Shown here: positions 7,247 to 15,851 of the stretch, piece by piece | Layout of the letters: every line of letters begins with the position of its first letter | How positions within the stretch are numbered: position 1 is the first letter of the stretch | From: Paenalkalicoccus suaedae | Lineage (GTDB): Bacteria > Bacillota > Bacilli > Bacillales > Salisediminibacteriaceae | Assembly: GCF_006965545.2 (NCBI RefSeq) | Contig: NZ_CP041372.2 | Coordinates: 3,596,001-3,660,000 of the forward strand | Direction: 5' to 3' | Length of the DNA stretch: 64,000 bases | The notes under the pieces: model-generated | What the model was told of the DNA's origin: nothing | The model's database searches: none | Seen by the model: the letters and a program-made list of their open reading frames with translations, nothing else | Position numbers and translations under genes: made by a program

Positions 7247-7958
7247 ACTTGCACACCACACACTCCAGCGTCACCATTACCGCTTTCTGCTCGGTGCATC
7301 CGTTTTGCTTCATGATGGCTCGCATCGGCGCATTGCCGAGCTCGGTTGCTCCGACATATGTTGTTGCGCCGAAGTCGTGTTGGAGTCTGTGGAGTCCAAT
7401 GTGATGGAGCGCGCATCCTCTGTTTTTTCCTCGGAAAGTGGGGTGAAGACCGATCCAAAAGAAGCGTCCCTCGGCGTCCTTCCCAGGCTCCAAGTGCGGT
7501 AGCACGATCCCGGCTGGTTCGCCGTCTATGAGCGAGACGGTGATCATGCGTGCAGCCTGCGACGGTAGCTCCTCCTTCATCACCTGGATAAACGCGCGAG
7601 TTGCCGCGGTGTCTCTCTCCATTACCTCTGATAGAAACATCGTCGTGCTCTCTGCATCACTATCCCAAACCTCAAAGTCGAAAGTATCCATAAACTCGCT
7701 CCCAGTAAGCGACCGCGTATAATGCATACGCTCTGCAGTGGCCTGCATGTGACCTGCCGTGATTGGTAGCTCGTCTAACAATGCTTTCGGACATTCCAAC
7801 GAGAGGTTTTTTCGTGTCCTAGCAAAAAGACGAGACATCTGTTCATCAATTTGCGACACCTGCTTCGTATCTGTCTCTTTAATCTCCAGTAAGAGCTGTA
7901 GGTTGTTTTCGATAGAATGAACCCCCAGCTTGTTTAAGTTCTCTACAATCTGATGCAT
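7245..7958 (-). CDS. GNAT family N-acetyltransferase
   Basis: A 237-residue protein whose C-terminal half (about 120-235) carries a GNAT acetyl-CoA-binding fold. The motif A region reads IGLHPTFRGKNRGCALH, a slight variant of R/Q-x-x-G-x-G/A, and ATELGNAPMRAIMKQNGC is the usual later strand-helix. The first 110 residues are helical and not recognised. GAGGTGAGC precedes the ATG. It is a single gene; the substrate is unknown. Confidence 0.75.
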   Translation of the reverse strand: MHQIVENLNKLGVHSIENNLQLLLEIKETDTKQVSQIDEQMSRLFARTRKNLSLECPKALLDELPITAGHMQATAERMHYTRSLTGSEFMDTFDFEVWDSDAESTTMFLSEVMERDTAATRAFIQVMKEELPSQAARMITVSLIDGEPAGIVLPHLEPGKDAEGRFFWIGLHPTFRGKNRGCALHHIGLHRLQHDFGATTYVGATELGNAPMRAIMKQNGCTEQKAVMVTLECVVCK

Positions 7959-8021
7959 CCTTTGCTCACCTCATTTCCCTCATTCTACCAAAAATTAGCT
8001 ACTACTACATTATTTTCTCGC

Positions 8022-8053
8022 CAAAAAAACGCTTGAGTGATGTACTCAAACGT
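8022..8053 (-). terminator. mgtE terminator
   Basis: On the minus strand ACGTTTGAGT and ACTCAAGCGT form a 10-bp stem (8044-8053 with 8029-8038) followed by T7. It lies 10 bases past the mgtE stop. Confidence 0.88.
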
Positions 8054-8062
8054 CTTTAGTCT

Positions 8063-9388
8063 TTACAAATACTGCAACATCGACGTTGCAATGGAGAAGT
8101 AGATGAGTAGTCCGATCACGTCGTTGATCGTGGTGATGAACGGGCCGGATGCTACGGCTGGATCGATGTTAAACTTGTTGATAATGATTGGAATCGTCGC
8201 TCCGATGACAGTTGCCATACATAACGTGAGGAAAAGAGAGGTACCAACAATCGCAGCTATGATAAAGCTGTCGTAAAAGATTGGGATGATAATGAGCATA
8301 GTCAGTGCACAGGTGATTCCAAGAAGTGCTCCCGTCCCAAACTCTTTTTTTATTATATAAAAAAACCTGGATCGATCGATCGTACCGACCGCTAAACCGC
8401 GCACGACTACAGCTAAGGCTTGCGTACCGGTATTTCCAGCAGACCCCATGATCATTGGGATGAAGGCTGCAAGCAGGACGATCGTCTCTAACGTTTCTTC
8501 AAAAAAGCCAATAACATTTGCTGTGATAAGTCCAAACAGCATAAGCATAATGATCCACGGCGCCCTCGCTCTTGCCGCCTCAAAAGAGGATAGCTTCGTG
8601 TTCATCGATCCCCGTGCACCGGAGATTTCCCCGAAGTCCTCTTCCGTCTCCTCATCGACGACGTCTAAAATATCATCGACCGTGATGATCCCAACTAAAT
8701 GATTGTCGTTCGTAACAACCGGTACGGCGAGAAAATCGTATTTTTTGATAATCCGCGCTACTTCCTCCTGATCGAGTGACACATCGACGGAGACGACTTT
8801 CTTATTGAGTTTGTCTTCGATGAATTCACTCGGATCTGCAACGATGAGATCTCTTAGCGAGATAACCCCAGCAAGCTTTCCTACTTCATCGACGACATAG
8901 AGATAGTAAATCGTCTCTGCATTTGGTGCTTCATCACGAAGGTGTGTCATTACGTCGCTCACTCGCTCCGTCGATTTTAAGACAACAAACTCTGTTGTCA
9001 TAATTGAACCTGCAGTTTCTTCTTCGTAATTCATGAGCTGTCTAAGCTCTGTTGCGCCATCTTGTTGCATTTTAGCAAAGATTCGCTCTGCCTTTGCTTC
9101 GTCAACGAGCTGTAAAATATCTGCCGCATCATCGGCATTCATCTCGTTTAACATCATTGCCGAATACGTTTCGTCCAGCTCGTCCAAAAAGTCTTCGCGC
9201 TCATTATCCGATAGGTGCTCAAATATATCACCGAGCTCACTCGGGCTTAAAATCTCGTATAAAAATAGTCGCTCTCCCTCGTTGAGAGATAGATAGAGCT
9301 CCCCCTGTTCACGTGGGTGTAGCTCAAGCAATGCTTCACGCGCTTCGTCTAATCTGCGCTCTTCAATAAATGCATGAATCTGCTTCAT
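8063..9388 (-). CDS. mgtE: magnesium transporter MgtE
   Basis: A 441-residue Mg2+ channel/transporter. The order is the cytoplasmic N domain of MgtE superhelical repeats (about 1-125), two CBS domains (about 130-250; EEETAGSIMTTEFVVL and VVSVDVSLDQEEV mark their starts), and five membrane helices (about 275-441) with the GSAGNTGTQ signature. Length and domain order are typical (B. subtilis MgtE about 450). An M-box riboswitch and terminator lie in its leader, so expression should fall when Mg2+ is plentiful. It is a single-gene unit. Confidence 0.95.
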   Translation of the reverse strand: MKQIHAFIEERRLDEAREALLELHPREQGELYLSLNEGERLFLYEILSPSELGDIFEHLSDNEREDFLDELDETYSAMMLNEMNADDAADILQLVDEAKAERIFAKMQQDGATELRQLMNYEEETAGSIMTTEFVVLKSTERVSDVMTHLRDEAPNAETIYYLYVVDEVGKLAGVISLRDLIVADPSEFIEDKLNKKVVSVDVSLDQEEVARIIKKYDFLAVPVVTNDNHLVGIITVDDILDVVDEETEEDFGEISGARGSMNTKLSSFEAARARAPWIIMLMLFGLITANVIGFFEETLETIVLLAAFIPMIMGSAGNTGTQALAVVVRGLAVGTIDRSRFFYIIKKEFGTGALLGITCALTMLIIIPIFYDSFIIAAIVGTSLFLTLCMATVIGATIPIIINKFNIDPAVASGPFITTINDVIGLLIYFSIATSMLQYL

Positions 9389-9537
9389 GTTGGTAGCCTC
9401 CCTTAAGACAGCCGCCCAACGTAGGATTGGGACAGTCTGGTGTGATGAAATTGTGTGTATGCTAGTTTTGTCATGCTTCTACAACTATCTTCGTCCATAC
9501 TGTCCACTCCCCTTTTTTACAGATTCTGAAAACATAC

Positions 9538-9569
9538 AAAAACCCTCTATCTCGGTGAAATAGAGGGTT
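9538..9569 (-). terminator. M-box expression-platform terminator
   Basis: A 10-bp stem (9541-9550 with 9560-9569) followed on the minus strand by T5, placed between the M-box and mgtE. It is the expected Mg2+-dependent terminator of this riboswitch. Confidence 0.88.
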
Positions 9570-9627
9570 ACATCCATAGTAAAGTAAGCCAATGTACAAA
9601 TTTGCACATGGTTAACTAGATTCTCGC

Positions 9628-9780
9628 ACCCTCCATTCGTAGAGCTTTAGCACTGTGCGGCATAGGACAATGCCAGCTACATTAAAAACTACCTTATGTC
9701 GATAGTTTCTGTTGACCCATTGGCGTCTTTAGACGTTTTTGGGCAGCAGCGTATCTCCTGCACAGGAGCCTCACCTAACG
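9628..9780 (-). ncRNA. M-box (ykoK leader) magnesium riboswitch
   Basis: Read on the minus strand, the leader starts CGTTAGGTGAGGCTCC, continues with ATACGCTGCTGCCCAAAA, GACGCCAATGGGTCAACAG, CGACATAAGGT, TTAATG..AGCTGG, and ends ACAGTGCTAAAGCTCTACGA. These are the conserved blocks of the M-box class, in the right order and spacing. It controls mgtE in B. subtilis as well. An intrinsic terminator follows at 9538-9569. Confidence 0.96.
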
Positions 9781-9894
9781 AGGACGTTTTCAGTTGTTCA
9801 TTCCTTCGTAAGCTTAACATGGGTAGAAAAGATTGTGCAAGTCTAGGTTAGTATTTTTTCCTTTTTTTATGTTGAAGAGTAAGTTGCTCAAATA

Positions 9895-10075
9895 CTAACT
9901 AGTATAGGTCAGCTCTACGAACATCCTACGACATTAGCAGGGTCTGTGCCTGAGCCTCCTCGCTCTGCAGGAGTCGACTGTCGTCTCCTCCAAAAGCGAT
10001 CCCAACGGGGGTCATTCCAAGAATATTCCTAACTATCTCCTGATGTTCTCCGAGTCTGCCATCTTTTGAGCCTCT
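9895..10075 (+). repeat. Repeat B, copy 1 (diverged)
   Basis: It contains the Repeat B blocks in order: ACTAGTATA, GTCAGCTCTACGAACA, GGGTC, GAGCCTCCTCG, an apical stem AGGAG...CTCCT, and GATGTTCTCCGAGTCTGCCATCT. It matches the copies at 46870-47036 and 50690-50870 (same strand) and 29616-29790 (opposite strand), but is the most diverged. It lies upstream of the mgtE leader. The rest of 9781-10164 holds no recognisable gene; the mgtE promoter should lie near 9800-9870. Confidence 0.65.
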
Positions 10076-10164
10076 ACATCGATAAATTGTCGTAGAAAAA
10101 GGAAGAACAATAACTTAAGAATGCGCTTAGAAAAAGTGGGATTTACTTAACCTATACTCCGTTA

Positions 10165-10389
10165 ATGGAACACGTTTTCGCTATGTCCGTCTATACGAAT
10201 AATACAACTACATTCATTATTAACGACTCTACTAAAGACGATGAAGTAACTACCATACTTCATGAGTTTCTTCTTCAGCACCACCTTTCTCATCCAGCAA
10301 CTGTTTTATGCTATGGTCACACCTATACAGACAACCTCATTTTTAGAGTTCAAGATACAGTCCCTTCTTTACATAATGCTCTATGTTAG
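10165..10389 (+). CDS. doubtful small hypothetical protein
   Basis: A 74-codon open frame without a convincing ribosome binding site (only GTGGGA some 20 bases upstream). The protein is polar and histidine-rich (LLQHHLSHPATVLCYGHTYTDN), with no recognised domain. It lies in a region of decayed genes, so it may be a remnant. Reported because nothing else explains the stretch. Confidence 0.25.
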   Translation: MEHVFAMSVYTNNTTTFIINDSTKDDEVTTILHEFLLQHHLSHPATVLCYGHTYTDNLIFRVQDTVPSLHNALC

Positions 10390-10433
10390 GACGTGAGCGA
10401 TATTGCTTCCAATAACTAGCTATGCTCTGATAA

Positions 10434-10823
10434 TTGCTTTTATTATTGATTATTTTTGTATTAATTATTATCATTCCATATTGGATAAAAACAAGAAGAC
10501 TCATGGATAGATCTCAAGCTATCTTACAGCAGCTAAAAATAAGCCCGAAATTAGCTACTATTACACGTGAATCATTTATACTTTCAGCTAATTTAGCTAT
10601 TATTACCTATATAATTTGTCTACTTACTTACTCAGTTCATAGGATAAATATTATCCCTGTCTCTGTTCTTAATTTAGTTGTTAGAGATTACCCAACGTTT
10701 CCTTATTTACCCCATGTGCTTCCTTATTATTTTCATATCTACTTTGATTTTTCTTTCTTTATATTTCTTTATATTTCTTGCTATTTTCACTCTCTCTTTT
10801 GCTATATCTATCCTTACAATTAA
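10434..10823 (+). pseudogene. remnant of a small membrane-protein gene
   Basis: The frame opens at TTG with no ribosome binding site. It encodes a hydrophobic N-terminal helix, a basic stretch (IKTRRLMDRSQAILQQLK) and a second helix. After about residue 83 the sequence turns into a Phe/Tyr/Ser-rich run, as after a frameshift. A second, more decayed copy of its first 35 codons lies at 11020-11150. Confidence 0.45.
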
Positions 10824-11019
10824 AGCGGTATTAACTAAAGACCCAATACCTAAATGACCACTTATCTACTTGTGAATATTCCTACTTACCATTAAGGTTA
10901 ATATCAAAAAAATGATTATTATAATTTACACCTCTCTACAATTAATGTGTGTTAGGTCATGTGTGACAATGCTTTTAGATTATGTTCGACCATACGATCC
11001 TGTCGCTCAAGTTATTAAG

Positions 11020-11150
11020 TCACTCCTGGTTATTTATGTTTTATTTTTTATCATTCCTGACTGAATAAAATTAAGAAGACTGATAAAGAAAACACATACT
11101 AACTTCCAGCATCTTAAAATAAACTCGTCTCGCAATTTAAGGAAATTAAA
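11020..11150 (+). pseudogene. decayed duplicate of the membrane-protein remnant
   Basis: Translated in frame it reads FIIPD*IKLRRLIKKTHTNFQHLKI, matching IIIPYWIKTRRLMDRSQAILQQLKI of the gene at 10434. The Trp codon TGG has become TGA. The stretch from 10824 to 11020 between the two copies shows no gene; it is AT-rich and may hold eroded remains of the first copy's end. Confidence 0.5.
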
Positions 11151-11189
11151 GAATAGTGCCAATAATTGATTATGGCACTCTTCTTATGG

Positions 11190-11775
11190 TGATTATTCAA
11201 TTATTGTATCAAATAGTTCCTCACCATCTACAAGCATTGTTCTGTAAGAATTTGATGCAGTTTCAATTTTTAGGAAGGCCTAATGACTATTTGGTATATC
11301 GGTCCACTTGCTCTTTAGCACGTTAGAGATTAGTGGACGATCAAACATTTGATTTAATACTTTGACTGCTTGCGCTCTAGTCATGTTCTCATTGGGACGG
11401 AACGTATTATCATTGAAACCACTCATCCAGCCCAAGTCATACATGGCTTGAATTGATGACATTGCCCAATGATGACTTATGTCCGTGTATGGTGTGGTAA
11501 TATCTTTACCCATGTGGTCACTCCACCGGTCAGCAACTGTTGCGAATTGAGCACGAGTCACAAACTCATTTGGACGGAATTGATTAAACTCGTGACCAGT
11601 CATGATACCCTCTTTTTGAACAAGGTTAATCATGTCAAACGCTCAGAAATTCGAATCTACGTCAGAGAACACGCTTTCGGTCGGTGCTTCAATGCCCCTC
11701 TCCTCTATTAGAATGCGCCCAAGCATCGTAGCAAGTTGTGCTCGGGTCAACGACTCGTTTGGTCGAAACTTGTTG
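11190..11775 (-). pseudogene. degenerate copy of the SLH protein C-terminus
   Basis: This stretch matches 24590-25165 closely over its length, including the hairpin GTGCC...GGCAC beyond the gene end (11156-11186). It encodes parts of the SLH repeats (GHEFNQFRPNEFVTRAQFAT; FNDNTFRPNENMTRAQAV). Two Trp codons have become stops compared with the other copy (NFWAF to NF*AF near 11650; HWAL to H*AF near 11282). Similarity ends abruptly at about 11772. It is a partial duplication that is decaying. Confidence 0.85.
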
Positions 11776-11847
11776 GAACAAATCAATTAAATAACATTCT
11801 GAATATTTAATTATCTACAAATATTAGTGGAAATAAATAAAAATTAA

Positions 11848-11875
11848 AAAAACGGACTGAAATCTGTCCGTTTTT
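11848..11875. terminator. araM terminator (bidirectional form)
   Basis: AAAAACGGAC (11848-11857) pairs with GTCCGTTTTT (11866-11875), with T7 on the minus-strand side. It lies 15 bases past the araM stop. Confidence 0.9.
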
Positions 11876-11889
11876 CTCACTTGATCACC

Positions 11890-13062
11890 CTATCTGCTTT
11901 CATTAATATATCGTAAGAATGTATGCCTATCTCTAACCGTGTGTGCGTGTTTGATACTATTTTCTACAAGTTCACTAGGGACGCCTAGCTCATGTGGTGT
12001 TGTACTACCACCCACGCTTGATAACGTACGACGGATTTCGTCGCCACTCGGTATACTAGCTAGAATTGCCTGCGCTTTTTCTTGTTGGTTGATCGTCAGG
12101 CGACTATCAGTTAAAAGAAGCTTGTTCGCTTGCTTATGATAATGATCCGCCAGTAGCCCGCAGGCAACTCCTACCTTGGCGCCGTGAAGGAGCTGTTTTT
12201 TATTCTTTTCTAAATAATGCATCTCCCAGTAATGCGATAGATGATGCTCCCCCCCTGAGGCTGGATGAGAGAGTCCAAAGAGAGACATGGCCATCCCTGA
12301 TTTTAGTAAGGCTTCTATTAACGCCTTCATTCCGATGTCCGTCTGGTTCTTTATATCGTCCAGTGATGACGTGACAAGCTTTAGTGCTTCTTTCGTCATC
12401 GCAACAGCCGTCTCACTATATGGCTCTTGCGCCATCATTGTGCCGAATTGCCAATCGGCGAGCGATGTCCATTTCCCGATCATATCACCTACGCCCGCAG
12501 CAATAAGAGGACGAGGTGCTTCTGCCAGTACTGACGTGTCTGCAAATAACGCAATAGGAGCTTGCGTTTGGAAGGTAATTTTTCGCTTCTTAAGCACGAT
12601 TGGAGCTCCTTTAGAGTTAAAGCCGTCTACAGATGGGGCTGTCGGAATCGAAATAAACGGTAGCCCCATTTTATAGCTAACAAAGCGCGTAATATCGTGG
12701 ATCGTTCCTGCACCAATTGCAATTAAGACATCCGGTCGCTGCACCTCTGTAAGAAGATACGCGATGGACGTCTCATTTGCTATAACATCGCCATTCGCAT
12801 CAGGAGAGAGTTCCGTCTTGGAAATGGTAATTTGGTTATGTGACGGTAAACGTTTTACAAGGCTTTCTCCAGCAGCCTGAAACGTATGCTTGTCATAAAC
12901 AAGATGGATGTGTGTGAAATCGTGACTACTAAGAAAAGATTCAAGCTTTGCATATGCGTTTTTTCCGACTTCCATCTGTTCCGTTTGTAATGGGGCTGCT
13001 AATTGACTATCCTCAAGTTTCTCCATGTGTAGCTGATACCAATCAAGTAACGAATTATTCAC
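11890..13062 (-). CDS. araM: sn-glycerol-1-phosphate dehydrogenase AraM
   Basis: A 390-residue cytoplasmic NAD(P)H-dependent enzyme that reduces dihydroxyacetone phosphate to glycerol-1-phosphate (Gram-positive AraM/EgsA, Ni2+-dependent in B. subtilis). The nucleotide-binding loop is IAIGAGTIHDITRF; SIPTAPSVDGFNS and the metal ligands in GVGDMIGK, SGGEHHLSHYWEMH and LLHGAKVG are all present. Length equals B. subtilis AraM. Its start overlaps the end of araR by 8 bases, so the pair is translationally coupled. In B. subtilis araM belongs to the arabinose operon; here it trails the regulator. Confidence 0.93.
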   Translation of the reverse strand: MNNSLLDWYQLHMEKLEDSQLAAPLQTEQMEVGKNAYAKLESFLSSHDFTHIHLVYDKHTFQAAGESLVKRLPSHNQITISKTELSPDANGDVIANETSIAYLLTEVQRPDVLIAIGAGTIHDITRFVSYKMGLPFISIPTAPSVDGFNSKGAPIVLKKRKITFQTQAPIALFADTSVLAEAPRPLIAAGVGDMIGKWTSLADWQFGTMMAQEPYSETAVAMTKEALKLVTSSLDDIKNQTDIGMKALIEALLKSGMAMSLFGLSHPASGGEHHLSHYWEMHYLEKNKKQLLHGAKVGVACGLLADHYHKQANKLLLTDSRLTINQQEKAQAILASIPSGDEIRRTLSSVGGSTTPHELGVPSELVENSIKHAHTVRDRHTFLRYINESR

Positions 13063-14182
13063 TATATGCCACCTCTTTTACTTGCAATTCGCGTACGGAA
13101 CGACGTTGTTTTAGTTTTGGAGGATACATGATCGACATCGCTTCATTTTTTAAAGACGGATCATTCTTTTCGGCAATAAACTGATGGATAGTTCGGGCTG
13201 CGTCTACCCCAAGCGCTACCTTCGGATGTGTAATTGTTGTAAGCTTTACCTCTGTCGCTACTGCCAAAAAAGAATCGTCATAGCCAATGATAGACATATC
13301 CTCCGGTACAGAGATATTCATATCTCGAAGAACATCTAGGAGCATGACTGCTAGCTGATCATTGTAGCAGACAATTGCAGTAGGTGCTTCACCTTTAGCA
13401 CGGAGTCTTGTGTACAATGCTTCCATTGGAAGATAATCTTTAGTCTCAGTCGTATACGTCACAATATTCTGTGGGACTATTTGTAACTTATTTGCACGAT
13501 GAGCCAGGATAAATCCTTTCATACGCTTTATACCTTGAATATCATCGTTTTTAAAAAAACCTAAAATGTTTGTATGACCATGTTTAATTATATGAGTAGT
13601 CGCCATTAATCCACCAGCTGTATCATCCATGATAAGGTGAAGAGGTTCTAACTCTTCATAATAGGCATTGATCATGACATAAGGAATTCCTAATCGCTCA
13701 ATATTTAAGTAATAGCTGATGTTTGGGTTTAGTAATGCGCTTTTTGTGGGCTCCACGATTAATCCATCGAAATCTCCTGATAGCACTACTTCTAAATATT
13801 TTCGCTCTAATTCAATGTCATTGTTTGTACTGAATACCGTCATTTGAAAGCCGTTCTCGCTTAAATAACTTTCTATTCCCCGAATGATCGTTGGAAAGAT
13901 ATAATCAGAAAAATATGTGGTGATAACCGCTATTTTTTTGAGACTCGCTCCCGTATTATCTGACTCTACAGAACGATCTGAACAAAACGTTCCTGCGCCT
14001 TGTTTTTTATATAACCAGCCATCATTAGCTAAATCCCCAATTGCTTTGCGGATTGTATGGCGACTTACATTAAATTGCTCCATAAGCTCACTTTCAGATC
14101 CAATTTTTTGATGGGGCTGAATACGTCCTTGTAAGATCATGGATCTAATTTGATTTTTCACTATATTATATTTTGTTTCCAT
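13055..14182 (-). CDS. araR: arabinose repressor AraR
   Basis: A 375-residue repressor with the AraR chimeric layout: an N-terminal GntR-type winged helix (about 1-70; IGSESELMEQFNVSRHTIRKA) joined to a LacI/GalR sugar-binding domain (about 85-375; TAIVCYNDQLAVMLL, MSIIGYDDSFLAVATEVKLTTITHP). L-arabinose would release it from its boxes. A candidate AraR box lies upstream at 14219-14240, suggesting autoregulation. Unlike B. subtilis, where araR is separate and divergent from araE, it lies directly below araA on the same strand, followed by overlapping araM. Confidence 0.94.
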   Translation of the reverse strand: METKYNIVKNQIRSMILQGRIQPHQKIGSESELMEQFNVSRHTIRKAIGDLANDGWLYKKQGAGTFCSDRSVESDNTGASLKKIAVITTYFSDYIFPTIIRGIESYLSENGFQMTVFSTNNDIELERKYLEVVLSGDFDGLIVEPTKSALLNPNISYYLNIERLGIPYVMINAYYEELEPLHLIMDDTAGGLMATTHIIKHGHTNILGFFKNDDIQGIKRMKGFILAHRANKLQIVPQNIVTYTTETKDYLPMEALYTRLRAKGEAPTAIVCYNDQLAVMLLDVLRDMNISVPEDMSIIGYDDSFLAVATEVKLTTITHPKVALGVDAARTIHQFIAEKNDPSLKNEAMSIMYPPKLKQRRSVRELQVKEVAYSE

Positions 14183-14218
14183 GGAATCACCTCATTCGTT
14201 AGGTAACTACCTTAGATT

Positions 14219-14240
14219 TTAACTTATACGTATAACTATT
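14219..14240. promoter_or_regulatory. candidate AraR operator before araR
   Basis: AACTTATACGTATAACT is a near-perfect palindrome around TACGTA, like the AraR consensus (TTGTACGTACAA). It lies 37 bases upstream of the araR start. Confidence 0.65.
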
Positions 14241-14325
14241 TTATATACTTAATTCACTTTTAAGTATATTTCTCTTTGAACCTAAGGGAAAAACCAACCT
14301 AACCTATACTTTTCGAGGTATAAAA

Positions 14326-15807
14326 TTAACTCCTCCAAATAAGTTTATTCCATTTTAACTCATTTTTGAACGGATGAATTTGCGTATTATTGTCAATAAG
14401 AACTACTTCAACCCCATGCATCTCCGCCCACTCTATAAGCTGTTGTTTACTGGCATGGAATGATAGCACCGTATGGTGGGCGCCACCAGCCAGAACCCAA
14501 GCCTCTGTTGCTATAGACAACGAAGGTTCAGGCTTCCAAAGTAGTTTAGCTACAGGAAGCTTTGGTGTGCTTTCCTCTGGTACGAAGGCTTCGATCTCAC
14601 TAACAATTAAACGAAAACGATCACCTAAGTCTACAATACTCGCGTTAACAGCCTTACCACCCTGACCATTAAAGATCATTCGAGCAGGATCATCCTTTCC
14701 GCCTATACCTAAAGGGTGAACAGCTAATCGAGGCTTGTCATTTGCAACAGTTGGGCAAATTTCAAGCATATGGGAGCCAAGAACCATTTCATTTCCCGGC
14801 TTAAAATGATAGGTGTAATCCTCCATAAACGTCGTGCCTTCATTGTTTGTCATTTGCTTCAAAACCCTTAAGAGCGCCGCCGTTTTCCAGTCCCCTTCTC
14901 CTGCAAATCCATAGCCCTGCTCCATCAATCTTTGCACAGCTAGACCAGGAAGCTGCTCAAGGCCGTGAAGATCTTCAAAGGTTGTAGTAAAGGCGTTATA
15001 CCCTTTTGTGTCTAAGAAAGCTTTCATACCAAGTTCCAATCTTGCTTGGTATTTTACAGAGGCTACTTTAGTTGAGTTTTGTTGGACGTCTTCCTCTATC
15101 TCATATTGATGCTTATATTCCTCGAAGAGTGCCTCTACATCCTCTTCAGAAACATTATGAACATATTCGACTAAGTCACCGACTCCATAGCCGTCTACCG
15201 TCCAGCCAAATACCTTTTGGGCTTCAATTTTATCTCCGTCCGTAACCGCTACCTGGCGCATATTGTCTCCAAAGCGTGCAACCTTTACTTTGTAGCTCTC
15301 TTGGTGCGCGACCGCCACCTTCATCCATGCAGACATATTGCGTAATACTTCTTTATCTTCCCAGTGACCGACTACGACCTTACGATCAATTCCCATTCGA
15401 CTAACAACGTGACCAAATTCTCTGTCCCCGTGTGCAGATTGATTCAAATTCATGAACTCCATGTCAATTGAGTCCCACGGAATATCACGATTAAATTGCG
15501 TGTTTAGATGTAGCAATGGTTTTTGTAAAAGCTGGATTCCCCTTATCCACATCTTAGCTGGGGAAAAGGTATGCATCCATGTGATGACGCCAGCACATGA
15601 TGGATCAGAATTTGCTTTTATAATGAGCTCCTGAATATCCTCATCGTTTGTGAGTATTGGTTTTAGCTCTAAGGTAAAGGGAAGAGAAGCGTTTGCAAGA
15701 CCACTAACCATTTCCTCCGTTTGTGAGACGACTTGATCTAGCACCTCTGGGCCATACAAGTGCTGACTTCCAGATAAAAACCAAAATGAATATGCTTCCT
15801 TTTTCAT
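14326..15807 (-). CDS. araA: L-arabinose isomerase
   Basis: A 493-residue Mn2+-dependent isomerase converting L-arabinose to L-ribulose, first step of arabinose use. Family landmarks are FWFLSGSQHLYGPEVL at the N-terminus, WMHTFSPAKMWIRG, FGDNMRQVAVTDGDK, the metal site stretch MEDYTYHF and SHMLEICPT, and GGAHHTV with a metal His. Length is normal. It is last of the metabolic genes in the operon. No clear terminator separates it from araR, so some readthrough into araR-araM is possible. Confidence 0.96.
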   Translation of the reverse strand: MKKEAYSFWFLSGSQHLYGPEVLDQVVSQTEEMVSGLANASLPFTLELKPILTNDEDIQELIIKANSDPSCAGVITWMHTFSPAKMWIRGIQLLQKPLLHLNTQFNRDIPWDSIDMEFMNLNQSAHGDREFGHVVSRMGIDRKVVVGHWEDKEVLRNMSAWMKVAVAHQESYKVKVARFGDNMRQVAVTDGDKIEAQKVFGWTVDGYGVGDLVEYVHNVSEEDVEALFEEYKHQYEIEEDVQQNSTKVASVKYQARLELGMKAFLDTKGYNAFTTTFEDLHGLEQLPGLAVQRLMEQGYGFAGEGDWKTAALLRVLKQMTNNEGTTFMEDYTYHFKPGNEMVLGSHMLEICPTVANDKPRLAVHPLGIGGKDDPARMIFNGQGGKAVNASIVDLGDRFRLIVSEIEAFVPEESTPKLPVAKLLWKPEPSLSIATEAWVLAGGAHHTVLSFHASKQQLIEWAEMHGVEVVLIDNNTQIHPFKNELKWNKLIWRS

Positions 15808-15851
15808 GTATCGGCACCCTTCCTCATTTGTTCTATTTTACTCGAATAGCT

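Noticed and set aside
14240-14325. Terminator between araA and araR
   Set aside because: Only weak AT-rich dyads (around ATAC...GTAT) were found, without a G+C stem plus T-run.
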